This document shows positions 7,243-16,276 of a DNA stretch of 19,060 nucleotides, piece by piece. The stretch lies in assembly GCA_009733575.1 (NCBI GenBank), contig ML770029.1, positions 3,331-22,390 on the forward strand. Reading direction: 5' to 3'. The notes beneath the pieces are model-generated. The model was not told the DNA's origin and ran no database searches. It was given only the letters and a program-made list of their open reading frames with translations. The stretch's first letter is position 1. The number at the start of each line of letters is the position of its first letter. This stretch comes from Gymnopus androsaceus JB14 (Eukaryota; Basidiomycota; Agaricomycetes; Agaricales; Omphalotaceae). The translations under genes were made by a program, and so were the position numbers.

Positions 7243-10200
7243 TTACTTTCCATACGCATCCATGTAGCGGTAGCAATGCTGAAAGTAGCGGCGGATATTG
7301 GTAATGGTAATTGAGTCCAAGGATTTAGGAACAAGCTTCTTTGCCATTGCAAATAAACCATCGGTCTCCTCTCGAAAGGCTTTGGTATGTTAGAATAGTG
7401 GCAAGTAAAATTGAACAAAAACTCACTCCGCTTTGTTTGTCCCCAGACCAGTTCAATTGGATTAAGCTCACAGTGAAACTTCGGTAAGAAGAAACACTTG
7501 TGACCTGCCTCCTCAGTGATAATTTGCAAGAGTGGTTTCTCCTTCGCAAACTCCTCTTGCAATTCCAGTACTCGGCGTATGCAGCAATTAGCTGGGCGAT
7601 CGAGATCAGCGCTCGTTTCGTCGCACTCATGGCGGTCGTTCCCAAGCTCGATTCCACTTCCTTCTATCTCATCTCGCCTCTCTTTAGCTTCCTTTGCCGC
7701 TTTATCCTTTGCCTCTTGAGATTTTTTACATTCTTTGCACACCCCGACAAATTTACCATTGTATTTCTGCTTCAGCGTCTCGAGAAGTCCACGCTCTTCC
7801 AGGACACGCTCCATACCCTTCGGTTTCCCTGCTAATGATTCCCCTTTAGCATCAACTTCTGCAGAATCCAACGGAAAGACCATTTTCTGGACACAGCCAG
7901 CAAACGATCCCGATGGAATAACAGTGTCGTGCATTTTGGGTTGAGCACCAGCCGGCCCGCGGTTCATCTTGTGTGCACGCAGAGCATCCTCAGAGAATGA
8001 TTCATGTGCGGAGGAACAGTCAAAGACAAAGACTGCCACATCCCTGGGGAATTTTACATCGAAAATTTGTATAGTATCCTTGACCTAGCAAGTAGCACAT
8101 TATTGAGTACTGAGATCGGAGAGTGGTACAAAAAATGTACCTGTGCAATAAGCTGCTTCATGTCCCACCAGGGATCATGATTCGCTCCAGGATATATAAT
8201 CCGACGTGCTTCGAAACTCCGAATGCGATAGGATGTACCAAGAGGAGGTGGATGCGGAACCCAATCTGGTCTTTGCTGAGTGCCGTGTCCTTCTCCAGCA
8301 ATTGTTTTTGTTGTCTTTGCTGTTCCCTTCCCTTTTGCTTTCATTGCAGATGCAGAAGTAGATGGTTGTGAGTTGTCAGGATCAGTTGGTTGAGCTGGGG
8401 GACGTGGTTCTTCTGGTAGCTTCATCTGCTCAGAAATCTCCTCTGGTGTCAGCTTCAGATATCCTGATGCTTCAAGAACAAAGTCAGATGTATGAACTAT
8501 ACGTCCACGGCTTTTGTCTCGGAGCGGTTGGACACCTTCCTCTTGCCACACACAATTACATTGATCATTTGCATGGCAGCAGCATTCGTCCTGGCAAATG
8601 ATGCAATAAGTCCTGCCTCCAATGTTCAAGACAGGTGGATGCTCGATTTCAAGGTTATCACCTGAATACGTGCAACAATGACTGTAAATGGAAATATTAA
8701 ATCGCTTGTAAATGAAGAATAATAGAAATACAAACGGAAAGATCTCTCTTTCGAAAATATCAATAAATTTCTTTCTACTTGCAACAACATCTTCACGTTC
8801 ATGACCATCGACATACACTCCCTTCATGACTTTCCTCAATTTGAAGCCAACTTTGTTGAGCCAGTTGACGGCTGTTGACTGGCTAATTTCTGAGTGTACT
8901 CCCAACTTTGGAAATAAAAACTTGCTCACATATCGAACAAGTTTAGCAGGACGTAGCTAAGATCTTGTAAGCAAATGCGAAAGAAAATTCTGGAGAAGTG
9001 CTTACACGTCCTTTGAATCCACCGTCCTCCTCTGATACTTGCCCACGGGCCAATTTTAAGATATTCTCGCGAACATCAAGTCTGTTCAAGAATGAAGCAT
9101 GCGTAGCTCCCTGGCCTTGTTTCGTCTCCAGGATCAGCCCTGTTTTGAGGAGGTGATTTGCTGCCAGACGCAGGCGTTTCGCATAATACGGACCCTTTCC
9201 TAAACAGTCGGCAACTTCGAGACTCGCAGTTTTGGCCGGTTTTGTCCATCGCTTTGGGATCTGCTTGCGCAGAATGTGACAGAGATGTGGAGCAGCAGCT
9301 GCATATCGTCTGTCATTTAGCTTTCAGCTTTCGCTCCAGCTCGACGCGAGCTTTCGTGTACCGCCTCAAAGCTTCAAGCTCAATGATCTTTGATGGTGCG
9401 GATGAGTCCTCCAGCATCACCTTCTTTGTACGCAGTTGCTTTATGTGTTTATTAATGAGCCTTTCGAGCTCTTTGTACACAGCTTCATGATTGACATTAT
9501 CTGCACTGTCATCATCATCACCAGCGTCGAAATCAAACCCTTCTCAGAGTCGGAATCAGAACCTTTCTCGGAGTCAGAATCAGAACCTGATTCAACATCC
9601 GCATTGGTTGGGGCACAGGATGGGAGCACAGGATCAACAGAGTTGATTGATGACAGCACAGGAAGTTGTGCTGGAAGTGTGGCCGGGGAGGTTGATAATG
9701 AAAGCTTTTCAGTCTCATTCACAGCGGAATTTGGAGGGGATAATGAAAATGTATTTATGGAATCGTTGGGAGGAGTGGGATCCTTGATTACAGAGTCAGA
9801 TAGACTTGAGTGAACAGGCTCTACTACAGTGTCAATGTCCATTGGTGCATCAACATCGATAGTTTCTCGAGAAGTGGAAGTGGTTGGGGCATTGTCTGTA
9901 CGCTGTTTCTTGCGAGAGGTGGCCTACACGGTCAAGCTGTTAATGTGTGATGAGGATTTAATATCCAGTCCATGCTCACCTGAAAGTAATTATTCAACGG
10001 CTTCGTATTGGAAACCGCGGAAATGAGATCTCTGGCCTTGTTAGTCAGACCCTTTATGTTTCGGCAAATGGTACTCTTGCTTGGCTGACCGGGAGCGCAT
10101 TCTGGATGTAATAAATCCGCATTGTCGTGTCCTCGTTTCCTGTTTGCGAGGATAGTCTAAATTATCATGTTATCGGAGGAACAACAAAGTAATGGTTATT

Positions 10201-10535
10201 GAAACGCACCTCACGGTCCTTCCCATCGGTTTCCTGCTGTGTCGGCGCTTCCTTGACTCTTTTGGCTGAAGCTTCGTCAAGAACTGTCAAAAAGATCAAT
10301 TGCATGTCATAACGCGTGAAGAAATACACCTCACCAGCCATTGGAGCATGCGACACAGATTTTGAAGTGTATACTCCGATGATGTCTGGAACGTTGAGTT
10401 ATCGATTGTGTGGTGAGTCGGGTCAACATAGGTTGGATCCGCTGCCAATTCAGCAGCTTCTTGAGGCAAAATCACACCATTTTTGCGATTCTCGCGTGTT
10501 TTCGCAGCAGCTGAACGTGCAGATATCCTGGGCAT
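7243..10535 (-). pseudogene. DDE transposase of the 3956-bp element, eight exons, frame-disrupted in exon 4
   Basis: It would cut and join the ends of its own element. My exon model on the minus strand is 10535-10328, 10283-10210, 10156-9980, 9923-9006, 8956-8736, 8681-8141, 8084-7427, 7379-7243. Introns are 44-56 nt with GT...AG ends; the first exon junction is the least certain. The length is about 977 codons. The N-terminus begins MPRISARSAAAKTRENRK. An acidic/Ser repeat and a coiled-coil-like KELERLINKHIKQLRTKK follow, then a helix-turn-helix-like part (STAVNWLNKVGFKLRK, VYVDGHERED). Catalytic acids: Asp in IICQDE (8588-8590), Asp in FVFDCSSAHESF (8019-8021), Glu in HCELNPIELVWGQTKR (7452-7454). 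Between the last two lie about 188 residues with CKEC and NCC cysteines. Exon 4 loses one base near 9535 and gains one near 9316; these cancel, but the frame between them has stops. The final exon ends RYMDAYGK, shorter than relatives I remember. The enzyme family is clear. Activity is doubtful. Confidence 0.85.
9526..9587 (-). repeat. Two-and-a-half copies of a 24-bp in-gene repeat with a missing base
   Basis: On the coding strand GGTTCTGATTCTGACTCCGA plus GAAA is followed by a near copy and then a partial third copy, GGTTTGATTTCGAC. They encode GSDSDSEK units. The third copy lacks the C after GGTT, and the protein frame switches at exactly this point. The earlier frame gives GSDSDSEK and the later frame gives FDFDAGDDDD. 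Confidence 0.75.
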
Positions 10536-10672
10536 AGTGTTTTCGAGTGTAACAGGCTGGAGTATAGTCAGACTGACACTTTGGCGGGACAATATTTTTG
10601 AAAATTCCGGTCTCGCAAAAATGAACCGCGTGGGAAAGTATTTCTAAATACAGAACACAAAAATCTGGAGAC

Positions 10673-10691
10673 GGTAATTGCATTCTTTTGG
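10673..10691 (-). repeat. Right subterminal motif of the transposon
   Basis: On the minus strand it reads CCAAAAGAATGCAATTACC, 89 bp from the right end. It mirrors the left motif at 6919-6938. It lies about 140 bp upstream of the transposase start codon, so a regulatory role is also possible. Confidence 0.5.
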
Positions 10692-10757
10692 TGGGTTTCC
10701 TTTCAAAAAAATTTTCATAGAATTTCTACTATTTTATTTCACCCAAAGTAGAGTAGT

Positions 10758-10780
10758 CGGAGAAGTGCCTGATGGCACTG
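10758..10780 (-). repeat. Right terminal inverted repeat of the 3956-bp transposon
   Basis: Read on the minus strand it is CAGTGCCATCAGGCACTTCT, ending at the TA at 10781-10782. The distance to the transposase ATG is 245 bp, which would hold the promoter and 5' leader. Confidence 0.88.
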
Positions 10781-10782
10781 TA

Positions 10783-10972
10783 TCAGACCAAACATATTGA
10801 TGTCTGATATCACCACATCAGAGAAACTACTGAGTCAGGACTTGTGATCCCATATTATATACCAATGGATCAAAATGTTGCAGATCTTCTCACAAAGAAT
10901 CTTGCTTGGGTCAAATTCAAACATTGCCAAGATCAACTTGGCATACACTTCATTGGTGCTTCTAGCACTTGA
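10783..10972 (+). pseudogene. Ty1/copia RNase H C-terminus (right part of the interrupted relic)
   Basis: It reads QTKHIDV, a TGA stop, then YHHIRETTESGLVIPYYIPM, DQNVADLLTKNLAWVKFKHC and QDQLGIHFIGAST before its natural stop at 10970-10972. This is the standard end of copia polyproteins (SKHIDVRYHFIRE...ADIFTK.L). The TGA at 10805-10807 stands where the family has Arg, so CGA to TGA (C to T at CpG) is the simplest origin. Joined across the TA, the two halves are one base out of frame, so the relic was already broken or broke afterwards. Confidence 0.9.
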
Positions 10973-10998
10973 GGAAATCTACCTCCACAACCTCAGTA

Positions 10999-11007
10999 AG
11001 GGGGAGT
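10999..11007 (+). other. Polypurine tract of the copia element
   Basis: AAGGGGGAG sits immediately before the LTR start and just after the end of the polyprotein. This is the plus-strand priming site expected in LTR retrotransposons. Confidence 0.8.
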
Positions 11008-11333
11008 GTTGAATTTATGATGATATCAGTCATCATCTTGGTCATATGATGCTATCAGCCATTGCCAAGGTAGACTTACTCAGCCTCAGTAGTATCTTAG
11101 TAAGTAACTTTATGGACAACATCATAGGTTATGCACATAGAACATACTAGAGGGATACTACCATATATGTAACAAATACAGCACAACAGTATATAAGGAC
11201 TCCTGTAGTACTGCTAATGATAATGACTTCTACTAGTCTTCTACCTCTCTCTATCTCAGACTATCTGCTCTACAAGCTTAACCACTTGGTGAGTGCTAGT
11301 CACTGCACCTCCTAGCTTATATGCTGTGCAACA
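11008..11333 (+). mobile_element. 3' LTR of the copia element (326 bp)
   Basis: The LTR starts TGTTGAATTT after the polypurine tract and ends TGTGCAACA, so its ends are the 5-bp inverted repeat TGTTG/CAACA. A TATA box (TATATAAG) lies at 11190-11197, followed by a CT-rich leader (CTTCTACCTCTCTCTATC), as expected for the U3/R border. No matching 5' LTR is found to the left, so the element is 5'-truncated or its start lies outside the window. Confidence 0.82.
11190..11197 (+). promoter_or_regulatory. TATA box in the copia LTR
   Basis: TATATAAG lies within the LTR, 182 bp from its start. Any transcript would run to the right into 11.3-12 kb, where nothing is recognisably coding. Confidence 0.6.
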
Positions 11334-12014
11334 CAGGATGCCTGGGATACCTCAGATGCCCAAGGCAGGAGGGCCCTAGCACTGGTTTTTTTTGGTTTTA
11401 GGACTAGGAACTATTACTATAGGACTTCATGTAGGACTCAGACTCTCTGTTAGACTCAGGATCCTGACCAACCTCTTGACTGACTTTACTTCTGCCAGCA
11501 CTGAACATTTACCATCCAGGCCAAAGGCCTCTGGGGTGGAGAATCCTATACCGGGGGTAGGTAGGGTGGGTCTGCCAGGAGGCCTGAAAATTATTTTTTT
11601 TGACCAAGCCTCAAACTATCTTTTGGAGTGTCTAAACAGCACAAATAAGCTGAAACAATGTTACATATGGATGGATATTGTGCATTATCTGGCCCATGCT
11701 TGCTGCCTACAGCACAAATAACAGTGTAATGCAGGAACTAGTGACAGTCACAAGTCACAAGAAGTAACCCCCAACTAGAAAAGACAAATGTGCAATACTA
11801 CATATGGTATCTAGAGTAAATACTCAATGAAGGTGAATTGGGAAAAAGATGGCACAATGAGCAGAAATCATTATCAGTGTCTCATAGCTACCATATTTGG
11901 CAATCACATGACCTCAAAAGTCACATGAATGGAGATAGGGTCCTGGCCGAGGTTGAAAAAAAATTTCCAACCCCTGATACAACTTTTATTTTTCGGAGGC
12001 CCTTGATCCAGAAT
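11334..12014. other. Stretch without a recognised gene
   Basis: A plus-strand open frame of 109 codons near 11392-11721 has low-complexity composition and no recognised family. AGGACT words recur between 11395 and 11470. I see no terminal repeats or RNA gene. Confidence 0.45.
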
Positions 12015-12893
12015 CCTCAAAGCTGTTATGCCCATATATTATGTAAATAATATGAAAGATAACTAGCACACAATGCATGTATAGTGACATACACAGGGAA
12101 TGATGAGAATGAAAACAATTACCAGAAGTCATTGGCTAGAAAACTCTCAGTCCTCAATGCAATCACTCCAAATCCACCGTCCATAGATACAGTCAAAAAA
12201 AGGTAATCGGGTGTTTTCCTTTTGGGGGATGATACATGTGTTCTGGGGCCTCCATAAAAGTATGTGAAATTATGGAGGAATCAGAATAACATTAGGTGGT
12301 GAATTGGGCAACTTGATCCAGCAATTTTGGGAGAGAGACCAGTTATGGTGTGCTAAAACAGAGATTAGAAGCAAATGATTGGCTGAACAAAAGAATCTAC
12401 CTTGAGATGATTGAGGGTTGCAATGATCTTGAGGGACCATATTAATTGGGACCCCCCCAGTGGTTCTGAAGGTGGGCAAGGAATTGACCATAGACCCATA
12501 TATGGTATTGTTGGGGCATGTCTGACTAAATGGTCATGACCTTGCAGCTGAACCCCAGTAGTGGTATCCCAGATCCTCACTATGTTGTCTTCAGAGCCTG
12601 ATGGAATCCTTGTTCCATTAGGTGAACAGGCCATTGAAAAGACTGTATCATCATGACCATGCAGTGGATCACCAATCTGAGCACCAGTATTAGCATCCCA
12701 GATCCTCACTGTTTTGTCTCCAGAGCCAGACACAATCCTGGTTCCATCAGGTGAAAAGGCCACTGAAAAAACTGTATCATCATGACCATGCAATAGATCA
12801 CCAATCTGAGCACCAGTATTAGCATCCCAGATCCTCACTGTTTCATCAGAAGAGCCAGACACAATCCTGGTTCCGTCAGGTTAAAAGGCCACT
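12015..12893 (-). pseudogene. NLR-like WD40 gene relic, copy A (C-terminal end only)
   Basis: On the minus strand WD40 units follow one another: [39 protein letters not shown] and HDDTVFSMACSPNGTRIPSG, each with the GTRI.SGS.D..VRIWD core, then a decayed fourth unit starting HDHLVRHA. Behind a probable intron comes the C-terminal tail (NCWIKLPNSPPNVILIPP), cut by a stop at 12270-12272. A TAA at 12881-12883 replaces the Ser of SVAFSPDG. Sequence down to about 12015 aligns by eye with the region below copy B at 16575-17230, so the 3' flank was duplicated too. The NACHT half is missing. A copia fragment abuts the first WD40 unit at about 12893. Intact relatives are STAND proteins that sense non-self in fungi; this copy is dead. 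Confidence 0.82.
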
Positions 12894-13150
12894 GATATGA
12901 TTGTTTTGGAACATATGCTTAATGTAAGCATAATTGAGTTGACCTAGGAAGCAATGGGCTTCATATAGAGATGCCAATCTGTTGATCTTAGTTGGATAGG
13001 CATGTTCACATGATGGGATCTGGTTTAGTCCATTTGTCTTTGGGATAACTCCAATGAGTTTCCCCTGGTGATCCTTGATTGTCATTCTGCTGTTAATGGT
13101 ATGGATGGGATAACCATCATTGTCAAGTTTTCCCAATGAAACAACCTACA
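12894..13150 (-). pseudogene. Ty1/copia fragment: GAG-pre-integrase region
   Basis: The minus strand reads SLGKLDNDGYPIHTINSRMT, GKLIGVIPKTNGLNQI, then LASLYEAHCFLGQLNYAYIK and HMFQNN. The last part fits the copia GAG-pre-integrase motif (EAH..LGH..Y..I...) that precedes integrase. The piece covers only the protease/pre-integrase junction and has no LTR. It is on the opposite strand from the copia relic at 6330-11333 and from a different part of the polyprotein, so it is a separate insertion. Its downstream end fuses within a few bases to a WD40 repeat of copy A. Confidence 0.68.
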
Positions 13151-13388
13151 ACACCAGACTTGTTGATTAATGATTACAATGGTAAGTTTTTAATTAATCT
13201 ATAAATTTATTACAGCTGTAAGTAACATAATAATAGTGATGTAATATATTTGAACTAAGTTACTGATTTACATGCGCCTTATGGCACAGTGGGATTCTTG
13301 GTCAGCAGTCCTATGTGCTGTCAGCTGTCCATGAGTGTTCAATTCTGCAATGTACCATATTTAATAAAACATTGATGAGTTAGATTTG

Positions 13389-15490
13389 TGCTGGGTATGA
13401 AAACCAACCAAACAACAATCACCCCAATCAGATTCAATCCGAAAGGTTTAATTTAATGCAAGGGAGGAGGTTGTCGAAGGTTCCCTCAACTACTAATTGA
13501 TTTGAAGAGAAAAAGCACTTGACAGTTGGCACAGAGAGTGCAATATGAACAAGGTTTATATTTGGAGGGAGGTTTTGAAAAGCCAACTAATGTACAATGA
13601 TGCGCTGAACTAATCAAGGGGGAAAGCAAACACCAAAGCACGGGTCAAGTACGCCAACTCAACAAATGACTTTGTGTATCCACACAAACACCGAGGCACG
13701 GGTCAAGTATGCTGACTCAACAAACGGCTTTGTGTATCCGAGGTGAAATACCCAAGCACGGGTCAAGGATGCTGACTCAACAAACAACTTAGTGTATCTC
13801 GGGAGCCTTTACATCGCCGCACAATGATACTCCAACTCTCAGGTATTCCTGCAAGTTACCTAACAAGCTTATACGACTGCCGTGCAAGTCACTTGAGTAG
13901 GCATTTTTAACACACTCAGTGAAGAGCGGGCAAGGGGTAGAATCTGTTGGTAAAGCTAGGTAACACTCTGAGGAGCTTCCTCCCTAAAACTAGACCAAGC
14001 CGACACTTGGGTCCAAGACCTTCCTAATCAACAATGGGCTCATTGAGGTGCGCACGTTAGGCTCCACCTGCAGTCCTAAGACTGATGTGACCTCTCTTCG
14101 AGATGAAAACCAGGAATGCTCAACTTAATAGCCGGGAAGTAGAATGAATTGCCTCAGTATTATCGAGGTTACAAGAAGGCCACCTGTTTCAAAGGTTGTA
14201 AAGGACGATGCAGATGCATCTGAGTGTGTACAAATCACTACAGGTCCTAAGATAGAACTGTGTTTCAGGTATCAAGTCTAACTTGGATTGCCACGTAGAA
14301 TGTAGCTACCCTTATATAATGGTACATCTCAGAAAAATACTAAAACAAGGAAATAATATGAAAGAGATTGAGACATGTCCATAAATGTAAAATAATAAAT
14401 AATCTTCCTCAATAAATCATCTCGGCACACCTAATCTTGGGGAAATCCATAACTCGGAATGGCAATGCTTGGAATTTGGTCCTAGATGAACTCGAGTCAC
14501 TTTCTTTTGCCTCGGAAACTGTGCAGGTCCTCCAAATTTATGACCCGGTGAAGTTCTATGGTGTTTGAAACATTCCATGAACAGCCATCGGAAGTATATC
14601 TATCTTTGCCTCGCCAATAGCGAGCTAGACATTATGCCTAGTTCCATGTGGACTCAAGCCTAGATGCCTTGTGGCACATGGGTCTCGGAACAACACTGAA
14701 GCTCGGACAGGATTTATTCCTAGTCATTCCTTGCTCTAAGAGTGATTGCAATGAGGTTGATCAGGTGGCTGCATTGGTGATGCCGCAGCAGGTATACCTT
14801 GGCACCCTCTAGCAATGTGCAACCCAAAAATACCCCATCCATTACACTTGCCTCAGAGTCCTAATGGAGCCTTGGGCATCCAGCTAGTACAATATTTGGT
14901 CTCAGAGAGTTTAGCTTGCCTAGATGATTCTGTCATCCATGTTGCTTTTATCATCTCGGTCAAGGGACTTATAACATCGCGGGAGTGTTTCCATTCATCG
15001 CGGCAGCTCCGGGCCGGAGTTACCGGACATTCCGTGATGAGATTGCCTAGGCAAGCTTTCATCTGGTCAAGAGTTTTCATCTCGGCAGAGTAACATTGTA
15101 AATTTTCTATAACCAACTCGTTGGGCTGCACCAAGTGCTGCCTCGGAAACTTCAATCCCTTGGGTATGTCTTTTGATTGTCTAGCCTAGTAATAATTATA
15201 TGTGGGCTCAGAATAGCCTTGCTCATGAACTTGGTATCCGCCAAGCTTGACTTGCTACACCATACAATGCATAGGACTTGGAATGAGATGCATTCACAAA
15301 GTTAAGTGAGATACCATTAACGCATGCCATCACTCTGCAATCTCTAGAGTACAATAGACTCTCAATAGACTTCAACTATCAGCTTGGGCTCACTATAGTT
15401 CTCAGTATAACCATATTGAGTATAATACAGAATCTAGGATTATCAATTATGTACAGTTTCAGCTTTAGCCAAAAAATTGGTGTATCAACA
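13389..15490 (-). other. Possible long solo LTR or unclassified element, no recognised coding region
   Basis: This 2.1-kb segment differs from both sides in having more CpG and its own repeats. On the minus strand it would begin TGTTGATACACC and end near CATACCCAGCA, loosely matching TG...CA ends. A TATA box (CCATTATATAAGGG) lies at about 14310-14323. No 5-bp target duplication is apparent, so the LTR reading is weak. A 100-codon minus-strand open frame (14853-15155, containing CPVTPARSCRDEWKHSRD) keeps GC-rich codons but matches no family I know. CTCGG occurs eight times between 14421 and 15147, all on the plus strand. Confidence 0.3.
13628..13800 (+). repeat. Tandem repeat, three copies of 58-60 bp
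   Basis: GCACGGGTCAAG starts at 13638, 13696 and 13756. Each copy continues with a T/A- and GC-mixed part, ACTCAACAAA and then CTTTGTGTATC or CTTAGTGTATC. Copies differ at a handful of positions. The unspaced arrangement with diverged copies fits a minisatellite inside an element. Confidence 0.8.
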
Positions 15491-15508
15491 TTTATTTTTT
15501 CTTTCTAA

Positions 15509-15584
15509 GCAATGCCGGGGCTAGCTCTCGTTAGGGTTTGCCCAAAGGGTGAACCCTAACATTAGAGAGCTAGTCCAGCATTGC
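15509..15584. repeat. Hairpin-forming inverted repeat containing TTAGGG
   Basis: The left arm GCAATGCCGGGGCTAGCTCT continues CGTTAGGGTTTGCCC. The right arm on the minus strand is GCAATGCTGGACTAGCTCTC and continues TAATGTTAGGGTTCACCC. Both arms carry the fungal telomere word TTAGGG/CCCTAA, and the loop is only a few bases. Confidence 0.7.
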
Positions 15585-15594
15585 CAAACGTGCT

Positions 15595-15628
15595 GGGTTA
15601 GTGGTTAGGGGTTGGGGTTAAGGTTAGG
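15595..15628 (+). repeat. Interstitial telomere-like TTAGGG/TTGGGG tract
   Basis: The sequence GGGTTAGTGGTTAGGGG then TTGGGGTTAAGGTTAGGG consists of five or six degenerate units of TTAGGG, the telomere repeat of most basidiomycetes. It directly follows the TTAGGG-bearing hairpin. Confidence 0.6.
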
Positions 15629-15711
15629 GCTGGCGCCTATCAAAATAAGCACAAACAAGGCTTTAGAGTGCCCGCCAAATGTATTAATATATAATACATA
15701 ATTGAGAGTAC

Positions 15712-15759
15712 CTACAATTGTAGTAATTTATATACTAATGTAAAACCTACAGTTGTAGT
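15712..15759. repeat. Pair of 12-bp palindromes CTACARTTGTAG
   Basis: CTACAATTGTAG (15712-15723) is a perfect palindrome and CTACAGTTGTAG (15748-15759) its near copy, 36 bp apart in an AT-rich tract. TTGAGAGTACCT also occurs at 15702-15713 and 15808-15819. No protein that binds them is known to me. Confidence 0.45.
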
Positions 15760-16276
15760 CATATTTGTTAACAAGAGCTGTGTCTAGGGCTCAATGAAAT
15801 AAGTGTGTTGAGAGTACCTGGGCATCAAAGGGTGTTGTGGAGCTTCAATGTTCTTATTTCTTTTTCACCTATGGAAAGATTAATATGGTGTGCCAGAAAC
15901 ATTTGCCATGAAAGTTTCCACATTAATGGCCTGGATAACTTGTGTTGGAATCTCCCTTTGATTCCTGAGTTTTTCAATGAGTGGTGTCATGTGGGTAGAG
16001 CATCTCATTTGTCTCCCTTTGGGGCTTAGGGTCTCTTATTACTGATTCTACTATCTCTAGTCATCTGACTAGTTGCCCGCACACATATTCAATTGCGGAT
16101 CATGCCCCACCTGGTCCATTAACTAGGCTATTTCATGTACACTACATGCAACCCCAAGACCTCCAACCCCGGTCTTACAATATACACACACCCAATGGAT
16201 CATCAGTGTATATTTGAGTCTGCCTACCTTGGAAGTCCTAGTAGATCTTTAGCTTGAAAGGGATAACTACAGAGTA
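15760..16276. other. Stretch without a recognised gene
   Basis: The plus-strand open frame of 74 codons at 15805-16029 contains LIWCARNICHESFHINGLDN and LCWNLPLIPEFFNEWCHV. Its aromatic- and Cys-containing composition looks more protein-like than its surroundings, but I do not recognise it and see no start or splice context. The remainder has no identifiable content. Confidence 0.35.

Larger units (their letters stand above)
6825..10780 (-). mobile_element. 3956-bp TA-flanked DNA transposon (Tc1/mariner-like ends), nested in copia
   Basis: The left end is CAGTGCCATCAGCCACTTC and the right end on the minus strand is CAGTGCCATCAGGCACTTC. About 20 of the outer 23 bases agree. Both ends are bordered by TA (6823-6824 and 10781-10782), as expected for IS630/Tc1/mariner insertion. 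Outside the TAs the flanks are the left and right halves of one copia RNase H region, which fixes the boundaries independently. The cargo is a single spliced transposase gene on the minus strand. The element has abundant CpG (27 in 7561-7980 by hand count), while the NLR relic has 4 in 16621-17520, so it arrived later and has decayed little. Its ends look intact. Confidence 0.9.

Noticed and set aside
7500..7944. Plus-strand frames opposite the transposase
   Set aside because: They are shadows of the well-supported minus-strand exon with the catalytic Asp and Glu.
9158..9813. Plus-strand frames rich in SESESEPFSE
   Set aside because: They are the complement of the acidic 24-bp repeat and coiled-coil part of the transposase; splice sites and motifs support only the minus strand.
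11392..11721. 109-codon plus-strand open frame after the copia LTR
   Set aside because: Low-complexity composition, no recognised family, and it starts in a T/G-rich run; not supportable as a gene.
13628..13800. CRISPR-like array
   Set aside because: Three units with no regular unique spacers, in an evidently fungal sequence; an ordinary tandem repeat.
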